A stretch of DNA of 64,000 nucleotides from Axinella damicornis (taxonomy: Eukaryota; Porifera; Demospongiae; Axinellida; Axinellidae). Where the stretch lies: positions 5,677,897 through 5,741,896 of the forward strand of contig OZ007516.1 in the NCBI GenBank assembly GCA_963931865.1. The letters are read 5' to 3'. The translations under genes were made by a program, and so were the position numbers. The stretch's first letter is position 1, and every line of letters begins with the position of its first letter. Positions 35,293 through 58,000 of the stretch are shown one piece after another. The notes beneath the pieces are model-generated. The model was not told where the DNA came from and did not search any database. It saw only the letters and a list, made by a program, of their open reading frames with translations.

Positions 35293-36436
35293 TCTGTCTC
35301 TGTCGTTTTCCTTCAGTCACCGATGTCGTTGGCCTCCACCGGTAGGCTCTCTGCCATTATGGCTCCCTCTGTTGCTGCCCTTGTAGTTGTCTCCGAAAGT
35401 CATTCCGTATACACAGACAAGTAGGAAGGTACCCCGGACCAATGCCGTAATAGTCTGAAAAGGCTTGGCGTCTGGGAACGACGACGAGGTTGTTGCTGTG
35501 ACAGTTTTGCTTGAGACCCCATTAGTCCATCTGTAAGTGATATGAGAGAATGGGGAGAAGGAGAGAAAGGGAAAGAAGCCAGGGAGGAAGATGTCAACTC
35601 TCAGGCCTAGCTTAGGGAGTTCATAAAAGCAAAAACAACGTAGAGAAGAAGACCTCAAGAATGATCGAGGGATGGTAGAACTGTAGCCCATACTTGCTGT
35701 GGATCAATGATTTGTTGCACAGGATTTGTTATACATGAACTTGACATGGCCAAGGTGTTTAGTATTGTGTTTCTGTAGGTTTGGCTACAATTTGAATTGG
35801 TCCTAGCTGCATGCTTCTCATACAAGGAGAAGACTGAGGAAGTTCATAGATACTGGGGAGATGGCCTCCTAGCTTGGATGAAGAAGTAAACAGAGAGTGA
35901 GTGGTTTAGCTATGAGAGGATAGGTGGTGTACCGTAGGTACAGTGAAGCATAGACAACACTCCAATTGAATTCAGCTCTTGAAACTGAGAAAGTGGGCTG
36001 GTGTGTAAAATAATCTGATCACTTTGATCCACTTGCTGTCTCTTCAACAATTGACTACCCCTTGAACAAACACTCATTTCCAAGCCATCACACCCCTCAT
36101 AGCTTGTGAAATTTAGGGAATGTCGCTAGGTGGGTTGGCTTCGCTTTATAAGCTGCATGTGGAGGAATTTCCTTCAGCTAACAAGCTATTCACTGGGTGT
36201 ATACCCCTTAACTGCATGTTTCCTTCACATCACTCTCCGGTGATTTGCAGTCATAAGTTGCTACAACAGGACTGCATATATGTTGCACTCACTGAAACAG
36301 ATCGAGGTTGATTATACAAGCTAGTACAATCATTTTGTGAAACATATTGGCCAAATTAATTGCATGCATGACAAAATATTATGTGTCACATTGATAATTG
36401 GCTATGTGATCTCCTCCACTCTTCTTTTGTCTCATC

Positions 36437-36600
36437 CCCCAGGCTGCAGGACGATGTCAGCCCAAGAGAAAGTTAGAGCACGACGCAGCCAGTATATATG
36501 TGGCGAGGACCTAGAGAGGAACACCGCTGTGGCCACCACATCACTCCTGAAGCAGTGGGAGACACTAGCTGGAGCAAGATCTTCATGTATGCAGAGTTAT
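36437..36600 (+). other. Weak exon-like open segment
   Basis: After CCCCCAG an open frame reads MSAQEKVRARRSQYICGEDL and, further on, VATTSLLKQWETLAG. The composition looks coding, but no donor, partner exon or family was recognised. It lies just upstream of the HSPBAP1 remnant. Confidence 0.2.
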
Positions 36601-36699
36601 ATATCAGGGGAGGGAGCACACAGAAGTTCCTGCATTTCTGGCCCTAGTTATACTGGTTTGTCAAGTCCAGTTAGGATTGTGATTGTGCCCACTGGGCCG

Positions 36700-36880
36700 G
36701 GTCAGACAACATTAACGGCTGCTTGTCATCATCCCAGTCAGCCACAAGCACACAGTGTTCAAGATCTGTCCAAGTAAGGGGAGTTCCATCTTCAAGAGTT
36801 GCCTTGACCATTTGGAACACAATGTGAGGATGTGGAAGCAACATTATCGGACAGTTTCGATGGTTCACAACAGTAGTCAT
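36700..36880. pseudogene. Rearranged remnant of the HSPBAP1-like gene
   Basis: The plus strand from about 36748 reads HTVFKICPSKGSSIFKSC and then EHNV, matching the HSPBAP1-like exon at 49938-50036 (QTLFKICPKRGNSIFQSR, ETQCEHVEA), with identical words TTCAAGATCTGTCCAA and ACACAATGTGA. Directly beside it on the opposite strand (about 36700-36752) lies VADWDDDKQPL followed by LSD, matching the gene's N-terminus VAEWDDNQPLSD. The two parts face away from each other, whereas in the gene they are colinear, so the copy is inverted, broken and non-functional. Confidence 0.72.
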
Positions 36881-37727
36881 TTTCAGCAAAATCAGAAGGG
36901 CCACAGTTGTGCATGCATCCATGCATGCAGTCCATTTTCTCACAATTGAGATGTGAAACAAGTCAGTCTTTGCATATACGTAGGAAACAACTATAATATC
37001 TACCATTCAAACACACCTTACAAAGCTATCCCTATAAGTTAGTATCAAAGTTCCACACAGGATTCCAGTGCATGTGATTTCTAACTCAGCAGCTGCACAA
37101 CTCCCCTCTTTCTCTCCTTTGTTGCCATATCAAGTGCTGACTCACCCTTCTAAATGAAAAATGATAATAGACTGGAGCATGACTAGTTTAATTTGTTCCC
37201 AATTCAGTCATCATGCAGAGAAAAAGGCCTACACGTTAGTATTGTTGTTGACAGACTCTATTGTTTCACATTCCCTGCAGGCCTTTCCCTTCCCATCTCC
37301 AGTTACACCAGCTGCACGAGTACCATCTGCCCACTGACACACACATGGCAAGTAGTAGCAGGGGTATTGGTTTACATGCACCATATGCCCAGAAGACATG
37401 GGAACTCGAGGCTAGATCTGGCTGGACCCAATCTGAAGTGTGGTGTAGTAGAATAAGCAGAACTTTAAGTAAACTAGTGGCTGTTGGCTTGGCTGCATGC
37501 TTCAATTTATAGACCGCTTGCATTGGCTACATCATTATGTTGCTACGGTGATGCTAATGTTCTATATAATTATGGCAATTACAAGTGTGTATACAGCCAC
37601 CTCCATACTTACACGTGTGACAGCATGATTTTACATATTTCCACTGCAATTAAAACCCACCCTATTGTGCAGTATAGAGTTTAGAACAACAAAATGAAAT
37701 GCAGCTTTTTGAAGGCTACAGTGTCTA

Positions 37728-37823
37728 ACCCTCATTCCCAGGCTGTTCCCACTGGCCAGTATTGGTTATGAATACTGGAAGCGATCAAATACTGGTGGTG
37801 GGAAAGGCTTGGGAGTGAGGCTA
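37728..37823. repeat. Palindrome-family member just downstream of the last ankyrin exon found
   Basis: CCTCATTCCCAGGCTGTTCC and GGAAAGGCTTGGGAGTGAGG surround ACTGGAAGCGATC-type inner arms shared with the 22768 subtype. Confidence 0.7.
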
Positions 37824-37835
37824 ATAGTGTCTTAC

Positions 37836-49557
<11,722 letters not shown>

Positions 49558-49736
49558 CTTTGCAGTGCAGTATAGCTCCCAGATCTCCGCCCAAATAAAT
49601 TTTGAGTCTTCTTGCTGAAGTCCTTGCTGAAGTCTTCACGTCTTCAGTACCACGCTGCACCGGAAGTAATTATCCATTAATGAACAATGGTTCATGTATA
49701 TAAAGGGTAGGCGTGGTCACTACGCCTTTGCAAATT
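49558..49736. promoter_or_regulatory. Divergent promoter between ankyrin gene and HSPBAP1-like gene
   Basis: The two start codons face away from each other across only 179 bp. On the plus side GTATATAAAGGG at 49696-49707 is a good TATA box about 30 bp before the HSPBAP1-like ATG, implying a very short leader. On the minus side I see no equally clear TATA box. Shared control of both genes is inferred from the spacing. Confidence 0.6.
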
Positions 49737-52493
49737 ATGGCTGAGAGGAAGCCCAACGTTTTGGAAGTGCCAGTGGCTGAGTGGGATGATAACCAGCCAT
49801 TATCAGACCTGAGAGAGCACATTCTTACTGGCCTGGACAAGCCAGTTATCTTTAGGGCAAGAATCAATTCCTGGAACGCAACAAATGTGTGGTCTCCGAC
49901 TGAAATCTGCAAGCTTCTTGCCAAGAAGCAGACACTGTTCAAGATCTGTCCAAAGAGGGGGAATTCAATTTTCCAGAGCCGTTTCAAAGAAAACGAAGTC
50001 ATTTTTGAAACACAATGTGAACATGTAGAAGCAACGTTTTCAGATTTCTCCGAGTGGCTACATAGCAGTGACCCAAACCCAGACATAATAGACAATGAAT
50101 GTCATCCGTGGGATTCACTTGGTACAACTACCCACTCTTCACGCATTGAAGACCATAATGATCACTGCTGTGAGCCACCATCAACCAAAAGAGTGAAACT
50201 GGATGACCGCGATTCAACCACATGTGGTGGTGACTCATCGACTCTCTGTGCCAATTCTCTTCTACTACACCCAAGAGCGCAATACTGGGTATATGCGGAC
50301 TATAAGTACATGCATCAGTTGTGTGATGACATGCCGGACATGCTCTCTGCAATCGACTGGAATGTGTTTGGTTTCCAAGGAAGAGACGGCAAAGACACAA
50401 CCTTGTGGGTGGGGTCAGAGGGAGCCTGTACCCCATGTCACTATGACACTTACGGTTGTAATCTCGTTGCCCAGCTCTGGGGAAAGAAGAAGTGGGTGCT
50501 GTTCTCTCCTGGGGAATCAGAGAGGCTCTACCCGACCAGGGTTCCGTTCGAGGAGTCAAGTGTCTTCAGCTCTGTCTGCATCTCTTCTCCCAATCTTCTG
50601 AGGTATCCTAAGTTTGCGGACAGCACTGCTTATGAGGTACATGGTCCAGTTTTATGTTTAAAAGCACGAGAATTGTGGGTTTGTTTCGGACCGTGAAAAT
50701 TAAGCTCGTCTCAAAATTTAGTGCTATACAGTATTGAACAGCTAAGAATATTTCACCAAGCAAAAGTTGATTACTTGTATCTCATCAGTGCCTGCATCAC
50801 CCTTATATTAGGCCTGCCGCTTTAACTCTCACTATATATACGGACTTCAAAACCGACACGCCCTATTATAGTTGTGAGAGTTCTGTGCATATTACTTGTG
50901 CATTTCATGAGCGCATGAGTAATGGCTGCCTGCCCACACCAAATTGAACTTTGCATGGTGTTGTACTAACCCACTTCAAGACCATCTTTCTACATTGCTA
51001 GTTTGCCAAGCTCGATCCACAGAGTCCATAGCCACTCTTAGTGATGTGTGTGTAATACCTTCCGTGAAGGGTGATGTGAGATAGTGCTTTTGTTTCTCCA
51101 GGTTGTTCTCTCTCCAGGAGAGGTTTTGTTTGTGCCCAGACACTGGTGGCACTATGTGGAGTGTGTGGAGCCAGCAGTCAGCGTCAACACGTGGATTGAA
51201 CTGGTAACATTCGAGAGCTAGCTATCTATGATTGTGCTAAGAGATAATAGCTATTCTGGGGTGGGAATAAAACAGAAAAGCACTTTGTAGTGATTCATGA
51301 AGTATTATAATTATGATCAATATCCATGCAAAAAATAAGATGATTTGTAACTCATCCAATTGTGAACGATTCCTCAATAGTTAGCTAAGTACGAGATCTA
51401 GATTTTGAAATGAGCAATTTGTGGAGATAGGAGAATGCAATTAGGTATTCCACTCCGTGAAGATTCCACCCTGTGTCTGTATGACTGTTATGTGCCACAG
51501 CCGCCTTTGGAGAGTTTGACGTCCCAATTCTTGATGATTTATTCGTTATTGTGACAATTGTTGTTCTCTTATAGCCTTCTGATGGTCATGAGAGAGTGAA
51601 GGAAGCAGTGGTCCGCACACTGGTAAGACTACTAGTGATAGCTAGTCAAGTTAGACCAGCAGTTGCTGTGACGTAGTAATCAATTACAGGTTGCAGCTTT
51701 TGCTACACAAGCTCAAGAATCTGGTGAAAGAGAGTGGATGAACCCTAATGAGGTAATTCAACTACTTAATTACTATGTAGCCAATTACTAGTCCGTTATC
51801 ATGAGTTTCACCTCCATCACCAAAACTGGAGGTGGGTTATCTTGGAGGTCGGGCATGTCACAAGGAGCACAATGGTCTAGTATGCACTATATGCAAGCCT
51901 GAATGATTAACTATGCAGATTCTAATTGAGAGAAAAGGGACTGAGCTGGGACAAGGTTACTTATAACTCTAAGTACCTGAACTGCCACGTACAGTTCAAC
52001 TATACAGTTCCTTTTCCCTGTAGTCTGTAAGTGTGAAGGTCATGCGTTGTCACATTTGACCTACTACTGCAAACAGCAGAAGCAGAACATGACTGTACAA
52101 TTAAAGTATTAACGTCTATTAAACCTCCTACATGTATTATAAATTCTTATGGGCCAGGTATCCCTCCAGGCTCATTTGGCTGCCACAGGGTGCAAGAAAG
52201 CACAGCCCTTCATGATTGTCAAATTTTAGGGACGCTGAAAATTTGATTTGAGGCTTATGCATGGGACTGTTTTGCATAATAATGATGTTGCTTTGTACCA
52301 TGTTCAGGTATCGTTTTCAACAGAGGAGAATCTCCACCTTCTCACACTTGCTCTCGGGGAAGAGAAAGGGGATCACTCGGCTCTGGGACATCTATCTCCA
52401 CATGAGCAACTCACTAGCAAGGACTTTTTCAGGGCGTTGACTTCAGAAACTGTTGTGGAGTCCATTGCTCAAAGTTTGCTTGATAAGATGTGA
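49737..52493 (+). CDS. HSPBAP1: HSPB1-associated protein 1-like JmjC protein
   Basis: JmjC-fold Fe(II)/2-oxoglutarate protein; the mammalian homologue binds the small heat-shock protein HSPB1, but no substrate can be read from sequence. Exons 49737-50636, 51102-51203, 51575-51622, 51690-51752 and 52308-52493 join in frame to 432 residues. The start is the ATG of MAERKPNVLEVPVAEWDD; the upstream in-frame GTG is not needed. Conserved parts are KPVIFRARI, FKICPKRGNSIFQSR, the metal-binding HYD of CHYDTYGCNLVAQLWGKKKW (His235, Asp237), and the distal His block VLFVPRHWWHYVE (about residues 309-320). Between about residues 115 and 185 lies an acidic, low-conservation insert typical of this family. 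The first exon carries two thirds of the protein. A broken copy lies at 36700-36880. Convergent with the Ser-rich gene. Confidence 0.92.
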
Positions 52494-52827
52494 AATCAAG
52501 TGCATCTCTTTCAATTACAACCATTCCAGTAGGTCAATAATTATTGAAGAATGGCCGATTGATATTAGTACAATGCAGCATGAGCCAGTATAATTTCGGA
52601 TGGTGCAGCTGGTTGTATTATAAGTGCTGTATCTTGCTTCTCAGGAGGGGATTCGATACGATTATTGTTAACAAGTGCTGCATGGCTTTAATTTTCCTTT
52701 CAGGAACTTAGTTTAGCTTATAAGTTGGGGTAAGGATTTCTTGGGTTGCTATCTACATGTGTAACTTGCTGCTGTCTGCATGTATCTACTCTCCAATTTG
52801 TCGAGTGCCTGCCAGCATGCAGAATCC

Positions 52828-52903
52828 TAGCCTTGTTCCCAGGCTCTCTCCACGCCGTACTGTAAGCAACGAAAGCTGGGCGATGGCCTGGGAATGAGGC
52901 TAA
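52828..52903. repeat. Palindrome-family member between HSPBAP1-like and Ser-rich genes
   Basis: TAGCCTTGTTCCCAGGCTCT and GATGGCCTGGGAATGAGGCTA, with GTAAGCAACGAAAGCTGGGC in the interior, as in the CAGCTTTTCGT subfamily. Confidence 0.8.
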
Positions 52904-53175
52904 CAGAATCCCACTTAGGCTACAAGTATTACCAGTTTAGTAGTGACTGAAATATAATATATGATTATACAAAGAAGAGAAGTTCACACGTAGGCACGTA
53001 CACACTGGTATAGCAATCACAAGTTTAGCATTCCCACATGTACACCACCTTACAACAGAGAGAGACGTACGCACCACATAACAGCAATTTACACCACTTT
53101 CAGACTCGAGTGAGGAAAATACAGCAATAGTAGCAATAACTATTAATAATAATGCCCTATGGAGTGATTGCAATA

Positions 53176-54956
53176 CTAAGTCACCTCGGAGGGATTACCA
53201 AGCTGTACGAGGGAGGCAGTAGTTTCCAGCAGGTTACTATGATTCATCATAGAGCTGGGAAGGAGAGAAAGGGGGGAGGGGGGAGGTGAAGGAGGAAAGA
53301 GCTACCTTCAAACCATACTTAAACACTAATCATGAGATGTGGTGCTTACCCAGCCAAGGCTTGCTTTAGTCCCCTCTCCGTCTCTGAAAGTCTTCTGCTG
53401 GTAGAGTGGAAAATCTCCTGGTAGTTAGTTCCATTTGTACCAGTGGATGACCTTCGAGAGGAAGGCAAGCTAGTAGTTCTTTTGTCTACAACTTGTGGAA
53501 GCAAGGAATCAACCTTCGCTGTAGGCTGCAAGTCTCGGGAGGCATTAGAAAGTTCACTGCTGATACCACCAACACCCCCATCTCTCTTTCTCTCCACAAA
53601 CTGCTGCGACTGTTTCACAAACTGGGATGTTATTAGGAGGGCTGTGTCGGCTGTAGCAAGCACACGACTGTTCTTAGAATTCTCAGGGACATTCGTGAGC
53701 GGAAAATTTAGCTGCAAGACGTTGGTAGCAGGGCCATTCATTGCACATGCTTCTCCCTCATTGTCCTGAGTGGGAGTGGGTACAGCTGCAGGCAAGACCT
53801 GCTTTGGGCCATTTGCCACTAACTTTTTCTTCTCAACTGCAACAACAGTGCTAGTGTCACCAGAGGGTAAAGGTCGCGGCTTGGTTGATACAGCCTCACT
53901 TTCGCTATTCTGTGCACTCTGCCGTTGAGTCTGTTTCGTACTACTGTGCATTTGGTGGCGCACTGCAGAAGTGGGTGCATTGGAGAGTATTATGGTCTTG
54001 CTGTCCATCACGGACAAAGAGGTCCTGCTCATGTCTTTACGTACGTGGTGCTACCTGTTGTGCATTATTATTGCTGTGTCTTGCTGTGTTCGTGGGGTGT
54101 GACATTTGCTGTTTGTGCTGTGCACCAGCGAAGGAAGGGGAAGAGGAGGAGAAGGAGGATGCGGAAGGAGGGGCAGAAGGGGTAAAATCATCTGTGCTTC
54201 TTCTCGATAATGTTCCAACTTGATGAGAATTTCCTGCATTTTCTCCATCAGTGCTATCCACCACTGAACTGGGACTCTTGTCCCCAGTCCCATTCCAGAA
54301 TCTTAATTCCAATTTCTCAGACATGGAAATCTTTTTCCGTTGTTCACTAGGTTCACATTCCATGTCATCGCTTGAGGGCTTGAGCGCAAATTGGGAGGTT
54401 GGGAGGGTTGCAAAGGAGGACGCCTCTTCAGAGTATTCCGAGTCTGAAGCAAAGCCTCCAAACCCAAGGCTGCTAATCGGATAGCCATGTGGGGGGACAC
54501 GACTGCTGGGGTTGGCCGAGGCATTGCTGCTATTAGCAACTGGAAGTTCAATGAGGGGGAGGCGGTGGAATTGGAAGTCAGAAGAGGGGGAAGGCGGGCA
54601 CGAAAGGAAGTGCAAACTGTAGAGAATGTGTGTGAGTGACAGATGGAGAATGTCAGGGGAAAACCACAAAGTAATTTCCTGCTGAGTGGGTCGCATAAAT
54701 TATAGTAATCAAACTGTGAACCCTACTTAACACAGTAGTTTGATGATTGTTGGTTACATTCAGGTGTATCCCCACTGTATGCAACCAGCACTGACTGAGC
54801 GCTAACACTCACCACTTCATCTCCTTGTCTTCCGTCGTACTGCCCTCATCCTTGGTCTCCTGGTCTCCTCCCTCCGTTGGCTGAACCCCTTGGCTCTCGG
54901 CAGTGAGTGGAGCCTCATCTTCATTGTCACTGAGCGTGATGCGGTCCCACAGAGCC
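53176..54956 (-). CDS. Ser-rich, probably disordered protein, C-terminal exons only
   Basis: Exons in coding order: 54813-54956, 54045-54616, 53350-53962, 53176-53254. Phases agree (1+2, 1+1, 2+2, 1+0) and give about 468 residues to a TAG stop. The 82-bp intron between 54045 and 53962 uses GTACGT and TTCTGCAG and explains why the two long open frames are offset. Features: an acidic start (ALWDRITLSDNEDEAPL), long Ser/Thr/Pro/Gln-rich stretches, FGGFASDSEYSEEASS, MSEKLELRFWNGTGD, and a more ordered-looking C-terminus (SETERGLKQALAG, NHSNLLETTASLVQLGN). I do not recognise the family. The first exon begins 4 nt from the left edge of the second DNPEP block, so its upstream exons are displaced or lost. 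Confidence 0.68.
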
Positions 54957-55015
54957 CTATAAAAACTGCCTGAAGTTGACTAACAATTGTTTAGCGTTCA
55001 AGACCTACAGTATTA

Positions 55016-55087
55016 GCCTCGTTCCCAGGCCCCGCCCAGCTTTTCGTTGCAACCGAAAGCGGCGCGTGGGCCTGGCAACGAGGCTAC
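55016..55087. repeat. Palindrome-family member at left edge of copy 2
   Basis: TAGCCTCGTTCCCAGGCCCC and GTGGGCCTGGCAACGAGGCTA, with CAGCTTTTCGTTGCAACC inside. Counterparts at 23637-23708 and 63791-63864. Confidence 0.85.
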
Positions 55088-58000
55088 TGTATACAGTATG
55101 CTGCCATTATGATGTAACATTGTACGAGTCAGTTATGGGTAAATTTGTACCTCAACTCCGACAAGTGGTCATTCATCCCAGCAGTGCATTCCAATCCAGT
55201 GTCCATTTCAGTGATGTTGTCATTTTCACCCATCAACAATTAAGCTTTCAACAATCGCCCGTCCAGACCAGAAAAACTTCACTGCCAGAAATATGGAGGC
55301 CCTACAGTGCGAGAGGACTTTTCTCATCCCATTCGTGTAAAGGGAGAAGTGGTCCACCGTGCAGCTCTAACCAAGGACTTTTCACAGCCAAGCCCAGACA
55401 CGGCCATGTTTGTCAGTCATTATTGTAATACACGCTTCAAGTTTATAATCTGAGTAACATAATGGGGTTAACCTTCACGATGGGGCCCCTGTGTGAATTG
55501 TCAGCTTGCCATGTCAACATCCAGCATGTCCTTCTGGGTGTGTGTTAATGTGACTTCAAACTGAAGGCACCACACTCCCTATTATTTGCCACAGTTGAAT
55601 GAAAGGTTCTCATGGAAACAGCTAGCTCTACATACGTAATTATACAAAGGCGGAATACTGACCTCACCCAGTCACCCTCCTACCAAAGCTCAAGTACGAG
55701 CATGCCCGTTTCACAGAAATCCCGCTATCTCCTCAATGGACTTACCCTTGCGTCTTGACGGGTGTACTATGTATATGACAGAATTGCTAAATGTGTAGGG
55801 CAGATCGAAGCATCAGCCAGTCAATTAATACTTCGCTGAAGCTGCTCTCTCAGCCTGTGAGTCATCTTTTTTCAAGGTATACTCAAATTCAATAAGGAGA
55901 GCAGTTAGCTGGCTAGCTAGTTTGAGTAGTTTTTGTTGAAACTCAGAGAATGGCTACGACTATGGTTGGCATTTTATGGCAGTTTGGCCGGTTCCAGCAG
56001 CACAATATCCAGTGGTAAGCTAGCTAGCTAAGTCTGCAGAGTTGAAGCGGCAGGTTGCTCAATCAGTCATAGTTCTGTAGACAGAGTCAGTTCTGTAGAC
56101 AGAGTCCGAGGGCCGGCATAAAAGGCTGAGCTCAGCTGTCAGCAGAATGCATCAAGCATGCAGGCCCCACCCCATGGGTGTAGCCTGGCTGGAGCTATAA
56201 TATAGGACTATTCTCCCCGCGCCCCGACCCATAGTGTATTAAGTATGCCTGACCTCATCTCTGTGCTGAATCCCCAACTGTACTGGTCTCGCTCTCACCT
56301 CCCTCACCTTGTCTGCTGGTCTGACTCCTAGTCTTTGTCTTGAGCCTCTGTCTGTCAGCTCAGGAACTCTCACCTCGCTCTGTTTCACACTCAAAAATAC
56401 ACCAGACCGGGTATGGAGTGCCCTGGCATGTAGGTAGCCCTTCACCTTGTTGCTGTAGACTGACTCCCAGTCTCTGTCTTGAGCTTCTGTCTCTAGCTAG
56501 CTAGCTATCAGCTCAGGAGCTCTCATCATTTATGTCTACTGAATTCCCATTCCTGACTGTTCTGCTCAGACTGCTGCCTAGTCTTGGCCTTGAGCCCCTG
56601 TGTCTGTCAGCGCAGCTCAGCCTATTGCAATTGGTGAGCAAGGAGAGTTAGCTTGAGCCGCTAGCTAGCCGTGGCGGCTGAGGTTTGAAATATTTTTGGC
56701 GGGAAGTCAAAGTCCGATGGCACGCGCATGCGCACCCGGATACATCCGGTTTGGGCTTAAATACAGAATTTGTACCTAGTTTTGGCGGGAAGTCGGGATG
56801 GCACACTCACTAAGCACTTGCTTTACAGCCTGGGGGTTGAGTGTTCGTCTCCCCAATAACCGAGTACGAGTCTGGGCCACTCCGTACATACCGGTTCTCG
56901 ACTTCCCCGCCTAGCAGCCGGAGTACGCCGGTTCCCATCTGACCACCGAAGCTAAAGAAAGGTGTTCTGGTTGAAAGCAGGTTAGCCTCCTGTGATTCCA
57001 GTCACCGACGCCTATCCAGCGCTCCTGAGGCTTACACTTCGGTGTCTGACCTGTCACGGAGGGGTAGGTGTGTTGCTAGGTTGTATTTTTTCCCTTTCTT
57101 CCCTCTTTTTTTTTTTTTTTTTCATGGAAGGAGGCTGCTAGCTAGCTGCATAGAACAAGGAAAAAAGTACATAAGTTCCTACTGCTTTTGTTCACAGAGG
57201 TTGCTATTTTTTGTGCTTTCTCTAATCTCTCCTTTTGTACTTTTTTCCTTGTTCATGAAGACTTAGTTATTTCACCTTTGCTTCGATATTTTGCAGCTAG
57301 CTATTCTTAGTTTGTAGAAATGCAATGCCACGTACAGTGACTACAGTCCACAGCTAGGTATAGTCTAGCCTCGTACCCAGGCTCTGTAGTCATAAAGGGT
57401 TATCCACTTTCTTTTGCATGAGAGGTAGTAGCATGCTGGATCATGGAGGATGCTAATTATTGTTTTGGTCACGTAGCTATCTGAGTATGAAATTAGAATT
57501 CAATCTCTTTCTAGAGAATCAGCTAGTCCACAGGTAGTCATGTATTATAAATACTGTAGCCAGGTTAGTCTACTGTGATTCCCAGTCACGTCCATCCATG
57601 CATGGAGGATGGAAGGCTATATATACATGTACCCCTGAACCAAGAACAGGCGATAGGACTGCATGGTTCCTTCATGATCTGGAACCAGTTGTAGTCCTTG
57701 TGCTTGATGAACTCCTCTTTGCTATCATCCACATTATCTCATTAAAGTTTGAGAAGAGTGCACGAGTCCTATCATATGTACGATCAACTTCTACGATGCA
57801 AAACAGTAACTGGTAAATGAAACTACAAGCACTGTTCTTAATTATGCAGAGTTGAATCCAGCATCAATTTCAGGAAAGCTCTCATAGAATTGCTGCAAGA
57901 GGAAATTGACACACAATTGAGGTTTGTTGGCATACAAGCATGCACAGTGTGCAAGCAAGTGTAACAGTGTACCGGTATTTGGAATGTACCATCACAGAGT

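Larger units (their letters stand above)
34451..35889 (+). other. Three exon-like pieces of an unrecognised plus-strand gene
   Basis: 34451-34516 (AACAG before, GTAGGT after) reads NAPSAYNQPLFQEVLTYLFS. 35463-35532 reads GNDDEVVAVTVLLETPLVHL before GTAAGT. 35779-35889 (TTCTGTAG before) reads from VWLQFELVLAACFSYKEKTE to a TAA stop. They look protein-like, but their phases do not join cleanly and I do not recognise the family. The middle piece also has an antisense alternative: on the minus strand the same boundary is a good acceptor (pyrimidines plus CTTACAG) opening a frame with a hydrophobic TFLLVCVYGMTFG. Only one reading, if either, is likely real. Confidence 0.28.
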
